Below are positions 11,762 through 23,835 of a stretch of DNA of 64,000 nucleotides, in pieces. The notes under the pieces were generated by a model. The model was given only the letters and a program-made list of their open reading frames with translations, did not search any database and had not been told where the DNA came from. Position 1 is the stretch's first letter. Each line of letters opens with the position of its first letter. Made by a program: the position numbers and the translations under genes. This DNA comes from Lunularia cruciata (lineage: Eukaryota > Streptophyta > Marchantiopsida > Lunulariales > Lunulariaceae), in the NCBI GenBank assembly GCA_948567375.1, contig OX419759.1, positions 22,536,744-22,600,743 of the forward strand, given 5' to 3'.

Positions 11762-12274
11762 GGCTAGCACAAGAATAGTGATAGTAACACATGCTGCTCT
11801 TCTCCATATCTCCCCATATCTGCAAAACCACAACCTCTCACATTCAAACTCACATAAAAAAATAATCTTTCAAAACCCTAAAATCTATAATCTCTCATAA
11901 CTTTTCAATCTCATAACTCATAATCTTTTCAATTTTCATCTCCAAAATTTTCAAACTAAATTCCCATGGAACTTAATCATGAAAACCAAGAAATTGAAAA
12001 TGAAAATTCTTGACCCATCACTCTCAATGAATAATGATCACTCTAAACTCTAAAAAAGCTAAAAATCCCCATAACTTTCTACTCCCTTCTCCATAGTCTT
12101 CAATCTAGATCCGAATGGAACCGAAATTGAAAAACAAAGAGAATCTACTACTCTCTCGAATGTTACATGCTAGAGAGCCCTAAGAAATTGGGGATATTGT
12201 CTCACATCTCTCCCTCTCCTCTCTCGTCTCCACACTCTCCCGCAGCTCCCTCTCTCGATCAGATTTCTAAGAGA
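11762..12274 (-). other. LINE 5' UTR
   Basis: About 513 bp between the right TSD and the ORF start. On the minus strand it begins ATCTCTTAGAAATCTG, has a purine-rich GAGAGAGGGAG stretch, then a more AT-rich part. No promoter motif was identified. Confidence 0.6.
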
Positions 12275-12285
12275 TTGTCAAGTAC

Positions 12286-13595
12286 GGAGAATTGTAGGTT
12301 AACGAGAGTTTAACTAAGAATTTTGATATTTTTGATATTTTTACATCTTCGTAGCAATTTATATTAGGTTCTTGCCCGTGCGATGAAATACAATAAAAAT
12401 GCATTCTTTTTTCTAAGATTCCTCAACATGAGGAAAATGTAATCTAAGACTTTCGGACTTGGTGGGAAATGTGAAATTTTCAAAAAAGAAGTGAAAACAT
12501 CAAGTTCCTATATAATATGATAAATATAAGTCAACGAATAGCAGATTCTCGAGTAGTTACATACCAGGATAGCTGTAAATAAGACTACGGATGGATGTGG
12601 ATGATCCTTCCGTCGATCTAACCATGATGAAATAGGCGACCGCGTAGGATCTAACCATGATTACAATACTGTATCAACCTACGGTAAACATCCACTCACC
12701 ATGGGCCATAGTTGCGGCCGTAGCACCATACCAAGAGCCATTGCTTACTTTGCATCACAGTGGATATCACAGGTATACCTACACAAGATTTGGTATGCAT
12801 GTCGATATTGTTTTGAAGACTCATATTACAGATGTTCAGTTGGTATCATTTGATTTTTAGTTAGAAAGTGACTAGACTCTTCTATCTTTTGTTTCGAAAT
12901 CTTCTGTTCTTCTTTGAACTTTAGTAGGGTTTGACTCCTAGAAGGCTTTTCTAGAGGACCACGACCTGGATTAGATATATATCAAATTTGTGTAACTTAA
13001 TAACGCTCAGCAGGGAGCTGGTATGAATATGGTAATGCATATTCTGTGACTCATTGGATTGATTTTCTGCACTCAGGTATATAGTACTAATTACGTTCAC
13101 TTACAAATGAAATATTTATAAGTATGACATTACCTAGTCCTTGGCTCCTTTGAATGAATTTCTACTACTGTCAAGTAACTGTGTTATGCACTTTCACTCC
13201 CATGGATAATATCTCTATCATGATCTGAATCCTGAAAAATGGACGAGTGTAATCTATACGAATTATCCACGACAGGTTAGTGACACTACAGTTTCTCACT
13301 ATCGAATATGGAACACAACTAATTTTAATTGTTTCACATACAACGCACTAAAATCATGCAAAGTAGAAGTCACGGAGGAGAAGTAACGTCAGCAGATTTA
13401 TCACGAGGTAACTATGGTCCAGTATAATTGCAATTTCACGGTTTTAATTTACTGTGTCCATGGATAGATTTAATGAAAGCTGATACTTAACAACTATCTA
13501 TTCGTTGAACGATCCTTTCGAGGACGAAATATCCGTTATAACTCGGAATCAACTTCCAACTAAAAGACAACAGTGTCTTGAGGAAAACTCTCAAC
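12286..13595. other. No gene recognised
   Basis: Apart from the 19-bp insertion at 12629-12647, nothing recognisable. No frame longer than about 70 codons. Confidence 0.5.
12629..12647 (-). mobile_element. 19-bp LINE 3'-terminus micro-insertion with 14-bp TSD
   Basis: Nineteen bases (minus strand CTACGCGGTCGCCTATTTC) match the extreme 3' end of the LINE family. They are flanked by a perfect 14-bp repeat GATCTAACCATGAT at 12615-12628 and 12648-12661. Taken as an insertion, almost the whole element was lost by 5' truncation. Confidence 0.75.
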
Positions 13596-13606
13596 TACTA
13601 AAGGTA

Positions 13607-13741
13607 AGAGAAAGGCGACCGCGTAGGATAAACGAAGGATGGGAAGACCCCATCAAGCCGTACAAGGGAGAGAAAAAAAAGTAACATGGGGCTAAGCCCC
13701 ATGTTAGTTGAGAGTATGGGGCTATGCCCCATACTCTCAGT
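13607..13741 (-). mobile_element. 135-bp truncated LINE copy with fold-back 5' end
   Basis: The minus-strand tail of the LINE (CTACGCGGTCGCCTTTCTCT end) runs back to the GGGGC hairpin, where it ends in two adjacent perfect palindromes: 13683-13705 (10-bp arms, 3-nt loop) and 13710-13738 (13-bp arms, 3-nt loop). The TSD is TACTAAAGGTA at 13596-13606 and 13742-13752. It extends imperfectly leftward to about 20 bp (ACTCTCAAC- versus ACTCTCAGT-). Confidence 0.85.
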
Positions 13742-13752
13742 TACTAAAGGTA

Positions 13753-16700
13753 TGCATTGCCTTGAATGAGGCAAGTTGTTACAGTATACTACATGAGACA
13801 ATAAAAATGGACACGAGAATATGTTTTAGAGAAATCTAGCTTTTCATTACCGACACTAAGGTTTGTACGTACGTAGTGTTGTGCTTTTATTCTAAGACTG
13901 GTTCCTTATTTTAACAGTGAGCTTCTATTTTATTACATATTTTGGATATTCTACTTCTTTTCCTGTTCAATCTTGGTCAATGAGAGGCCTTCATGGGCGA
14001 GTCATGGTCGTACTTAAAACATCTTGAAGTCTGTACTGGGAGGCTCGTGAAATTTTAGTAATAGCTTACATGGTGATTTTCTTTGGACTGGTGTTCATTA
14101 TCTACTTATCTGCCCGTGAGGAAGGAGCAGAGAGAGCAAACCCTATGTTCCTCTCCTATAATCTGATCCCACGAAATTAAGTTATCAATAATCTACGTCT
14201 GCGTCCACCGTCGATTGCAATCCACACCAACTGCAAGCAGCGGTGGAGAAGTACAGTATCAATCCCCATTGCCCTGATATTGCCGTTGCTGTCATGGTGA
14301 CTGGTCTGCGGGGAATGTGCTCATGACGGGTATGTGGTATCGGCTATAAACGGTTAAAAGAACCTTCTAGTCAGCATGAGAGCACGTACCGTTCTTCGCT
14401 CGGTTGAGTTGCCGTCGCAGTGAGACGTTGTAACGGTGATGCTACTGATGGAAGCAAGCAACGAGCTATCCGAAGTCTCCATATGTATATATTAATGTAA
14501 AGTATAGGCGACGAAGATTGGATACGCAGCCGTACATAATCGTAAGTCTGAATACGTCATAGTGCGACGTTAACGAGCGATTTCCGCCGACGTGGATGAG
14601 GATTCCAGTTAGGGTACCGTAAAGCTGAACGTCGGTCTCCAGAAAGTCGGAACAATTCAACCGACCCAAACAGGTTGTTCCAGTGCTCCTGTCACTTGAG
14701 AGTGCCAGGTGAATGTTCTAGTGGCTGAGAAGAACCATCCGCTGAAATATCGGACGGCAGCATCCACCGGTCGAGCACAAATAAAACCCGTTGAAGTTTG
14801 CATTAACAATGCCGCAGTCGTGAAGCGAGATGAGGAGCTGGTCGCGCGGATGACGCCCGTGAGTCGATTACCGAAGGCTTGGAGTTCGGACGGGTCGAAC
14901 TGAAGTATGACTCAACCCTTTCTGTCCTGCTACGGTTGACGTCCAGGGAGAGAGAGGCGGAGACAGAACCGGCGCAGAGGATGACCTGGCCGGGAGCTTC
15001 GTCGGTTCGGGTGGCTCACCGACGTGCAGGCCGAGCTGAAATCCACTGAGTTGAGGGGACATTGGGGAACGACCGGGTGCTTGATGCAGTACTTCGGTAT
15101 TAGTGTAGCTGTAGGGAGAGGTTACCATCGATTGGATTGGGGTTGCGGTGGTGAAATCATGCTGCATTGATGCAAGCGTCACTGTGAAGCAACCAGCTCC
15201 GAAGCCGTCGTAACGCCATTAACAACAGGCCGGTTTTCTACCCGGCGGGTTTGCTGACGGTTCTCTGCCGCCGGAACACGTAAAACTACGCCGTAGATAT
15301 TCTTATTCATCGATCTTGGTCGGCTACATGGTTGTGACCTGAGCTCTTGTATTATGTGTTAAATAGAAGAAGAAACCGAGCTAAATAGAATTCCCCGAAG
15401 GGGAAAAAGAGAGAGAATACGAGGCACCAAAAAGCAAAAAGGGACAAAAAGAAGAAGAGCAAAAGGCCCAGCGAAAAGGGCATGGTAAATGGTAATCTCT
15501 TCCATAGCTACCTGATTCAAGTATTTTTGGAACTTCACAACCACTATATATATACAACTTTTTTGAAGCAATCTTTTCATGGAAAGAAAAATTCTTTGCA
15601 TTCTTTTATACTACTATCAGTGTGGGTTTCAGTGAATCTGCTTCTGAATCCCTCTCACGATAAAAAAAACATTTATTCTGTTCAAAATATGGAACTACTG
15701 TATATGACTAACACAAAGCATCCTTGAATCCACTGTTCATTATTCTCAACATCCCAATATAAGTATTCAAGATACATGTTGAGAACATATTAATACTCTA
15801 AATTATAATTTTCCTTTACTTTACAAAGTCGCAATAGACTCAAAAACATGGAGAGTATGTACATTAGCAGAAAATTGGCCCTCATAACATATTGGTAATA
15901 ACATAGAAAATGAGAATCACTACAAAAAATAAACAGTTTGATAAATGAACATACACCTGACATGAACGCGACTGGTTATTTTGTCTTTTCTGGGTGGGAG
16001 TGGGCCAACTTCTACTTCTACACGAAGGTCCAGAAGTCCGCAAACGCAACCATGTGAAACCAGCTTAACAGATTTCATAAAAGGAATTCACTGATTAATC
16101 GTATTTCATGTCAGATATCTGCCGGCAGAGACTACTATATCTCTTTTAGGATGTAGTGATTGATAACTTCCTAATATATCTCTTATTCCATTTTCCGTTA
16201 TAAACCCTTCAACCAGTCTAAGCCAGAGCAGGATTCACGGTTTCTTTAGAATACAGTTCATTTCGATCTAAATCATTTTCCATCAAACGCTCAAAGATAC
16301 AATCCTTGTTGAAAAACATAGTACGCTACTTGCAGGATTCTACATCATAAATTAAAAAGGAGAAAAAAGAAAAGGATTAAAACAAATTGAAAGCGAATTT
16401 GCACAAAGTACCGAAAAGTTGGCTTATTTTGCGAAAATAAAACTTGAACAGGAAGATTCTGCATCTGAATTCCCTTTCACGATGACAAGCTGGACGGCCA
16501 AGTGACCGTGGTCGGGGGAGTATATCTACTACCCCGGTGACGGCGAAGCCACTGCCGGGCACTGCTTCGTGAAAGATCATCTTCATCGCGTTCAGTGAGG
16601 TCATCCGAGGAGAGGTAGAGTACGTGAAGTGAGGTGTACGTGCCCTACAGTTCTATACAATACTCTCCTTGCTCTACTTTAGTATACTGATGTATTACAG

Positions 16701-18002
16701 TCAGTCACTATTACTGGTGTGCTTGTCGCGACGAAAGAACGAAGGCATGATAAGCAGCCTGCCAGAACCACATGTGTTTCCCCCTGGCAGGATATACTTT
16801 CTTATCGTGGCAGTCGTTGTCAGCCTCAGATCTCAACAGAATCGCCTCTCCCCGACAGGCATTATCCAACACAGCCAGCAGCAGCACAACTATTTCTTCT
16901 AAAACTCCCGCGCTCTTCTCTTCACTCTTCGCATACCTGGTTCTTCTGCATCTACGCTACCAATTCCTTGACGCAGCCCGCCTGATGCTTAACTTGCTTC
17001 GGTGTGACTACCTCCAACACCCTCTCTTTTTCTTTCCCTCTGCTTGTTCTTCTATCATCATTCTATCCCCTAAGCGATTTTGGTCTACTTTTCGTAGGTG
17101 AGTTGTAGCCGTTGATGCTGACTTATTTCCAGACTTACGGACAACTGTACTTGTTCACTTCTACTTCTGCCTGTGATGTTCTACTACTACTCTTAGTGGC
17201 TGGGTCTTGGCGGGTTGACATGACAAGCAAGCACCACGAGAGGAGAGGGCTTACTAGTTGTTGCTGATTCAGTGTTGTTGCCCATCTCTCGTTTTGGTTG
17301 GCGTTGAAACTTGACCGAGGAGTCCTCTCGTGTAGAACGCGGGGTGGTGGTAAGGAATGGACTGCAATCTTCCTGGCGTTTGCCACATCACGCTCAAAAC
17401 GCACTCTGGACCGCCTGTGATTGAATCGGACCAGTGACGGCAGAGAGGCATCTGTGAAAGTACACTCACTTGCTTACCAGCGACCCATATAGATAGATTC
17501 ACAGACATACAGGAGCAGCAGTCGGGGAGAGACCGAGGCAACGCAACGCGCTTCTTAGACAGTCTGACTGACAGATAGGTGAGACGGGACTGCCTTAGAC
17601 ACGAAAGGAAAACAAGAGAAGACGAACGAGTGAAAGGCACGACTTGTAGTACCACTACTACTAAAGGGAGGTTGTGTTGAATAGAGAATGAATCAAAGCT
17701 GTAGAGTGACTGACGATCTCCTGGAGGAATGTTTGATATCAATTAGTACTAGCCAGTCGTCTCCGAGGTGAAGAAAGAAGGAGACAAATACCGGAGTGTT
17801 TTTGCGTGTCTTGAAGGAAGAAGGGAAGAAGGTGTCCACCAAAGAGGTAGAAAGAAACCCATTAAAGATCTGTTGCAGCTAGATACTCACTAGACAGCCC
17901 ACAGCATATGCTGTGCATTGCAGTTTTAGCTGGTTTCTTGGTTTAGATTGATAGGTAAGAGCCTGCTGCTACTGCTGCGAAGAGGGCGGACTGATTAACT
18001 AA
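13753..18002. other. Intergenic region upstream of the PP2C gene
   Basis: About 4.2 kb without a recognised gene. A GC-richer part near 14.4-15.3 kb holds a Pro/Ser-rich minus-strand frame from ATG 15167 to 14868 (99 codons). It has no recognisable domain and I would not call it a gene. The last few hundred bases before 18003 presumably hold the promoter and 5' UTR of the phosphatase. No clear TATA box was found. Confidence 0.5.
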
Positions 18003-21000
18003 ATGTCGTGCGTTTCCGTAGCTACATCACCAACGTTGGCGGCCTGCCATTTGCCTTGTATACGACACTGTGATGAAGCAACCACCAGCAGTATGCTGTT
18101 AGGCGGGGTTGATAACATTAACAGATCATCTCCATCCTCTTCAAACCTGGACCACCTCCACCTTATGCCTTCTTCTTCGTCGCCATTGCATTCTTCCACC
18201 ACCCCGAAGCTATCCCCCTTGTTGATTTCCAAGCAGAAACCAAACAATAACGCTTCTTCCACCCCTCAACTCTCCCCCATCGCCCTCCCATCACCTGCGG
18301 TCCTATGCTCCCCTAAAACACCCTCCTCTTGGACATCCCCTATCAACACACCAACCACTAACAGATCTTCCTGTCTGTGTGGAGGATTTTCAATTTGCTC
18401 CTCTTGCTCCTGCACTCTCGCCTCTGGGCCCTCCTCGGGCGAGGTAAGGTGGTCGTGTTTTCCCAAGAAGAGGGAAAACAATATCAACATCAGCAACAAC
18501 CCTCATGTGGACAGTGGTGTTATGAAGTGCAATGGTGCATCTAATTCATTGTTTTCTTCACGTTTGGACGGGCTTTCTCCACGGGTGAGCAATGCAAACT
18601 CGGCTTTAAATAGTTCGAATTCTGTCAGTTTTGGCAATAGGAGTGGTAGTCCGTCTCCCACTCCCAGGTACTTCAGTAGTTCCACTGCAAGATTACATAC
18701 AGTTGTTGAAGCCCCTTCGCCGAGGTTTGGTGCGGGAAACTTTATGAGTCCAAGGCCGCTTTTGCCCCGGGTGAACAGCAACCATGGGTTGAAAAATCAT
18801 ATTACTGCCAGCGACGAATCTGGGAATAAAGAGAATGCAGGGTGTGGCAATCTAGGCTCTTGGCGTTTGGGTGCCAAAGCCTTGTTCCGTTTGGATATTC
18901 CGAAAGATCAGGAGGAGTCCAACACAGAGCCGCATGCTTTGCAACTCAATGCTGGCCTTGTGCGGGAGGCAATCACCGCGGGTGGGGAGAAAGTTTTACC
19001 TGGGCACAGTGGCGGGCCGTGTACCCCACCCTTGAAGCGGAAGCGGCCTCCGAAGCTGGAAATTCCCCTTGATGTCAATTTGGTTCGCAACATGATGCCT
19101 CATGGTGTGGATCTGAATGAGGATGCTATGCGTGAGATGACAGTCGAAGGTTCCTACTATGGAATTTCTTGTAAGAAGGGTAGGAGGGAGCAGCTCGAGG
19201 ATACTCAACGGGCTATTCCAGATTTGCATGGCGATCCCGGACAGGTGTGTAGTTGGCATTTCTATCTCTACTTCCTGTTTCGTTTTTATGGACTGGAATG
19301 CTGTAATCGGATCCTTTGGTTCGTCATGGTTGATGATTTTGTGGTAACCGACTTTCTGATCCTTGATGCAGGCCTTTTTTGGGGTGTTTGATGGTCACGG
19401 AGGTCGGAAGGCAGCTGACTACGCTGCAGAGAACTTGGTCCACAACATTATTGAAGCTATGGAAAGTTCGGACAGAAGCCAAGGTTACATGGAAGAATCC
19501 GTCCGGAAGGGCTATCTCACCACGGACGCCGAGTTCCTCAAGAAGGTTTGTTTCCTTTAAAACGAGGACATACGATTGGCACAGTTTTACTGGTCACATA
19601 TGTCACCTCTATGATGCTTCACGTGAAGCTTGTCGCCGTCTAGTCGAGAGAAGCTTTTCGCTTGTGTGTATCCTTAATAGCTACTCTCGTGTTCTATCAG
19701 TTTACTGGAAAGTTACGGTTGAGGTTCGTTTAGGTTGGGAGTTCCCTTGGTCCGATCTCCACGTGGTAATGGACCTGATTTACAAAAGCCTGGATTTCTA
19801 GTATGTACTGTATCATCTTTGAACATAAGATGGATGATTCTTTGCCATTTTCTGGCTGATCGGATTTTGGTACACGCAGGGGGTTAGCAGTGGAGCCAGT
19901 TGCGTGACTGTCATGATGAAGGATGGCTACATGGTTGTTGCTAACGCTGGTGATTGTCGAGCGGTTCTGAGCCGAGCAGGACACGCAGAGGCTCTCACTT
20001 CCGACCATCGAGCCGGGAGAGAAGATGAGCGAAACAGAATCGAGAAACTTGTATGTCTTTAGCGGCACTCACTATCTAGCAAAGCATTATTCCTTTCGTC
20101 GCTTCTTTGATTTTCAACTTTCTCATCTTTCAGTTGTCAAAATAGAAGGATGCACAACAATTATTCAGGAAATGAAGTTCAGGAGGGAGGTGAGTATTGG
20201 GACTTATATGCCTGATTCTTATGTGCAGGGTGGGTACGTGGATAATCTCACTGGCACCTGGAGAGTTCAAGGGGTATTGGCTGTAACTCGAGGCATTGGT
20301 GATCTCGAGCTGAAAGAGTGGATATCTGCGGAACCTGAAGTTCAGATGTTGAAAATCACGCCTGATTGCGAGTTCGTCATATTAGCCTCGGATGGACTTT
20401 GGGACGCTGTAAGTTTTTTCAAATTCTTTTCTACCTCCTTTTGGATCGATGTACTTCTAAGTCTACAAACAATTTCACCAAGTCGATAACTACACAGTTG
20501 TGTGCTCAGACCGATCAACCTCAAGAATAGGTTAAACAGACTGTTGAACTTGTGTTTCGTTGACTTTTGAAGGAATCAGATTTCTAGATTGTATCGTCTA
20601 ACGACCTTTTAGGTATCCTTCCTTCTCATCATTTAGGTATCCAATCAAGAGGCTGTGGACTTTGCTAGAGTTATCTTGCAAGAAGCAAGCACGAAGGCAG
20701 CAGTCTCTTCCGCTGGTGAGAGAGTTAGTTCCACGAAAGCTGGGGGTAACGAAGGAGGTTTGGACATTTGTTCTCCCTTGTATGGGGGAGAGTCTTGGAG
20801 TAATAATGGCCTGAAGGCATCCGCGCCTGAAGAGGGAGATATAGACATAAGAGCGGGGTCTCTTGATACCGGGGTTCTGGATACAGGGATTCCTGAGACA
20901 CCCGCTCCTGCTGCAGGTCCAGTTGCTGCCTGCAGGAAACTATTGGAGCTTTCCGTCGAACGGAGATGTCATGATGATGACATCAGTGTCATGATAGTAG

Positions 21001-21032
21001 ATCTCCGACATTTTTGCAAATCATCCGATTAA
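18003..21032 (+). CDS. Clade-B type 2C protein phosphatase, AP2C-like MAPK phosphatase
   Basis: Five exons: 18003-19244, 19372-19545, 19880-20050, 20229-20408, 20637-21032. All introns are GT-AG and all fall between codons, giving 720 aa and ending TAA. The start is supported by the MSC-V-VA opening shared with Arabidopsis AP2C1. The first ~340 residues are Ser/Pro-rich and look disordered. [11 protein letters not shown] at 345-355 matches the kinase-interaction motif of clade-B PP2Cs, which dephosphorylate MAPKs. The catalytic domain follows: RREQLED (394-400), [10 protein letters not shown] (416-425; D421 and G422 metal site), [13 protein letters not shown] (550-554), ASDGLWD (582-588) and DDDIS (702-706). 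A Gly/Ser/Pro-rich insert of about 70 residues (about 612-683) separates the last two blocks, where AP2C1 has a short loop. All key residues are present. Expected role: Mn/Mg-dependent Ser/Thr phosphatase damping stress or wound MAPK signalling. Confidence 0.93.
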
Positions 21033-23738
21033 CGTACATCAGAAACAAACACACGCAGCTTACGTAGCTTGTGTGTTGCTCGCTGAAAAAAGTGAAGCTC
21101 ATATACATCATTCTTCTGTATTAGCGCATGTGAGGATATTGTCCACTATTTTAGGAGAGTAGGAGAAAATTTTGACCAAGAACATAGCGGTTTTGCTTCT
21201 ATATTATAGCGCACTCCTTGTATGTTACTTTTGAGATACTACGTGCAGGCCCCTTGAGGGGAGTAGCAAATAGTAGGGCACCCTTTCAATTGGAAGGCTG
21301 GGTGGAAGATATGTTGTACAATTATAGATAATAGCAGTGCAATAGTCATTTATTAGGTAGTCGGCTTCCACAGTTCAGCACCCTAGTTTACCAACTGTGC
21401 GTCCATCTCTAGGTTGAAATCATATTCTTTAGGCACCTTACATTCACCCAATTTTCTTCAGATCCTTGGGAACCATTATTCCCCAGCGATTTTTCAGCCA
21501 AGTAGTTGGACTTACTGCTTAGTGCATAAGACAACATTGTGAGACATCTGGAGAAACTTCTTTGAATGTAGGCTCGAGCCGATGTCATTCAGATGTTCAT
21601 GTATCAACGGAATTGAAGCAGGCGAGAATGGAGCTTCATTTCAAATTTTGATGGATCGTCAAAGCTTACTGTTTAATGTGCATTCGTTTCTTACCTGGCA
21701 GCGAATATTCTGACGTTTCTTACTCTCCTTGTTTGTAGCACTCCAACTCTTCTTCCAGTACAAGTGCGTCAGAGTCTGGTCTCTCAAACCTTTTACTGAC
21801 CTACCACTTCGTTCTGGTTGGACGATTCGAATAACTGGAATCCAATTATAGATACAATTTCCATATACTTGATTCTATATTCTAGGATTGTGCATTTGTT
21901 TCTCAGGATATGTCTAGTTGGCCGTTAGTCCACCATCAGTACCTCACACGCCGTCTCAGCAGGTCAAGGCCCTTCTACTACTAGTAAGTCGTCGAGCTGA
22001 CGTCGTGAGACCAATTGCAGGTGAAGCAAACATCCACAAGCCAGCCAGTGTAGACCAAACACGAAGTCTATGACGAAGAAGAAGAGTGCGTAAATTTTTT
22101 TGGCAGTAGGTCCTGACTGTGAAGTCTGTTTGGAACGTTTTGTTCGATCAATACCATTCTTAGCTGGCGAGGCACTTCACATATGTAAACATATCTCTCT
22201 GTTCGTACTAGATAGAAGAAGTTGGTGTAAATCCGTACCCATAAGTAAGAGTCGAGACAATATCCGGTCGAGACAATATCCGGAACGTAGCCCAAGCAAT
22301 GTCGGTACGAGCTTGAAGCCTAAGTGTACTTTAAGTAGGGTTGAAAGGCACCATAAAATTTGTTATGCCACTTAGTACCATCCACTACTAGTCAATCGTT
22401 GACATCCGTTAACATACTTATGGTATCGTCAAGTCTCAGGACCCCGGACCGCCTAAACCCCACCTCTCTGACCGGGACCGCCTAGCACACCAGTGCCCGT
22501 CGTCCTCCGGAATTTTCAGAAACTTTCCAAAAATCAATATTCCCGTCCACTTAAGGACTTTTCCGGGAACAGTAAAATATGCAGTATAACGCTGTGACAT
22601 GTGGCATGTGACATGCTGAACCGAATGCAAGAGATAGTGAACAACCATAGAGCCGTGAAAAATTTACGGTTACGAGAAAGATTTGCAAACTGCAGGAAAG
22701 ATGTTGAGCATCTAGGATATTCAAAGCAACCTACAACGACTACAAAGCTGACTACAAAAGCTGAAAACTAATCAGCTGTGTGTGTACCCATGTACGTAAA
22801 CTGGTTCTATAATAAACAATATTTCATTACCATTAGGCTTTGGGCAAACATACTAACGTCAGTCAACGTGCATCTGAACTCCGTAGAAGAAGAGAGAAGG
22901 CATGCTGGATAATGAAATCGATGACTGCAGACGGTGACATAAAGTCCATTATAGCTTCCAGTAATAACGTGGGCAAGAAAACCATTAGAACAGTATAACT
23001 CGCTAGCATTACCGATTGTAGCTACATGAAAGTATCTCGTCAAACAACGAATCCGGCACATCAGGTTTGTAAAAGGTTGTGAAATTGGAAATTTCACCAT
23101 GTAGAGCATTCTCCAAACGAGGGTCATTCTTCGAGGAGTACATGCAGGGTATGCTACACGGCTGTTTCCAGAGTACAAAAAGAAGACTACAAAATGGAGA
23201 CTACACAACCTTCCGGTAGTACTTCACAGCATCCTCGTCATGACAGTTGCAATGAGCACGCCCAAAGAACCATTAGCCTGTTCAGTTACAAATTTTTGAT
23301 CGTTGCTGTCCAATTTGGACACAACTGAATGGACAAATTGGACAAACTGAATGGACTTTGTGAACTCGTCGCTATCCGTTAAGAAATGACGTTTTTCACT
23401 TCAGCTAGACAGACGTTCAAACGGTGCATTATTAAGCAAAAAAATTTTCAACGTCATGACTGTTCTAACCTTTTTCTTTGTCTAGTAATCACTGCTATCG
23501 TAAGATAAGAACTATAAACCACGAGTTGAAAGTTGACTGCGATTTTGTTGTGTCTTCCTGTAATTTTTTACGAACTGATACTTTGGAGCCATTTCCCTCT
23601 AACGTAATTGGGAATTTCAATTGGGCATTCACGGAATTCCGTAGCGATCCCGTTAAAAGATTACGCGTTGTTCCGTAGGATATTACCAGAGGTGTATCCG
23701 GAGGTGACCGATAAAAGACTCACAGAATTCAGTTCCCT
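21033..23738. other. No gene recognised; 3' region of PP2C and beyond
   Basis: The first few hundred bases are probably the phosphatase 3' UTR. No further coding frame is convincing. A perfect 16-bp tandem duplication (GTCGAGACAATATCCG) lies at 22251-22266/22267-22282. A degenerate short tandem repeat (GGACAAA..GAATGGAC) lies near 23320-23360. Confidence 0.5.
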
Positions 23739-23748
23739 TCAGTAGGAT

Positions 23749-23835
23749 TGAGGCTTTGCCCCTTTTTCATCTCTCTTGTACGGCTTGATAGGGGCTTCCC
23801 CTCCTTCATCTTTTCTACGCGGTCGTACTTTCTTC
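23749..23835 (+). mobile_element. Truncated LINE 3' end, TSD decayed
   Basis: Carries GAGGCTTTGCCCC (a decayed hairpin), CTCTTGTACGGCTTGAT, CTCCTTCATC and TACGCGGTCGTAC, matching the LINE 3' UTR in order. The flanks TTCAGTAGGA and TTCTGTAGAA may be a decayed TSD (8 of 10). It looks older than the other copies. Confidence 0.7.

Larger units (their letters stand above)
8502..12274 (-). mobile_element. Full-length R2/NeSL-like LINE (REL-endonuclease type) with 11-bp TSD
   Basis: This is a complete non-LTR retrotransposon of about 3.77 kb read on the minus strand. The duplication TTGTCAAGTAC is perfect at 8491-8501 and 12275-12285 and fixes both ends. Order in the direction of transcription: a roughly 0.5-kb 5' UTR; one ORF from ATG 11761 to the TGA at 8780-8778; a roughly 275-bp 3' UTR with the GGGGCTTAGCCCC hairpin. 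There is no poly(A) tail. The ORF has an N-terminal C2H2 finger, a central reverse transcriptase and a C-terminal Cys-His motif followed by a restriction-like endonuclease. That layout is the one known for R2, R4 and NeSL-group LINEs, as opposed to the APE endonuclease of L1 and RTE. The ORF has frameshifts and stops, so this copy is dead. Confidence 0.9.

Noticed and set aside
14868-15167. 99-codon Pro/Ser-rich minus-strand ORF in the PP2C upstream region
   Set aside because: No domain, no splice partner and no homology recognised; too short to trust in a GC-richer stretch.
18266-19259. Minus-strand frames opposite PP2C exon 1
   Set aside because: The PP2C exon is fully supported by motifs and splice sites; the antisense frames have no motif.
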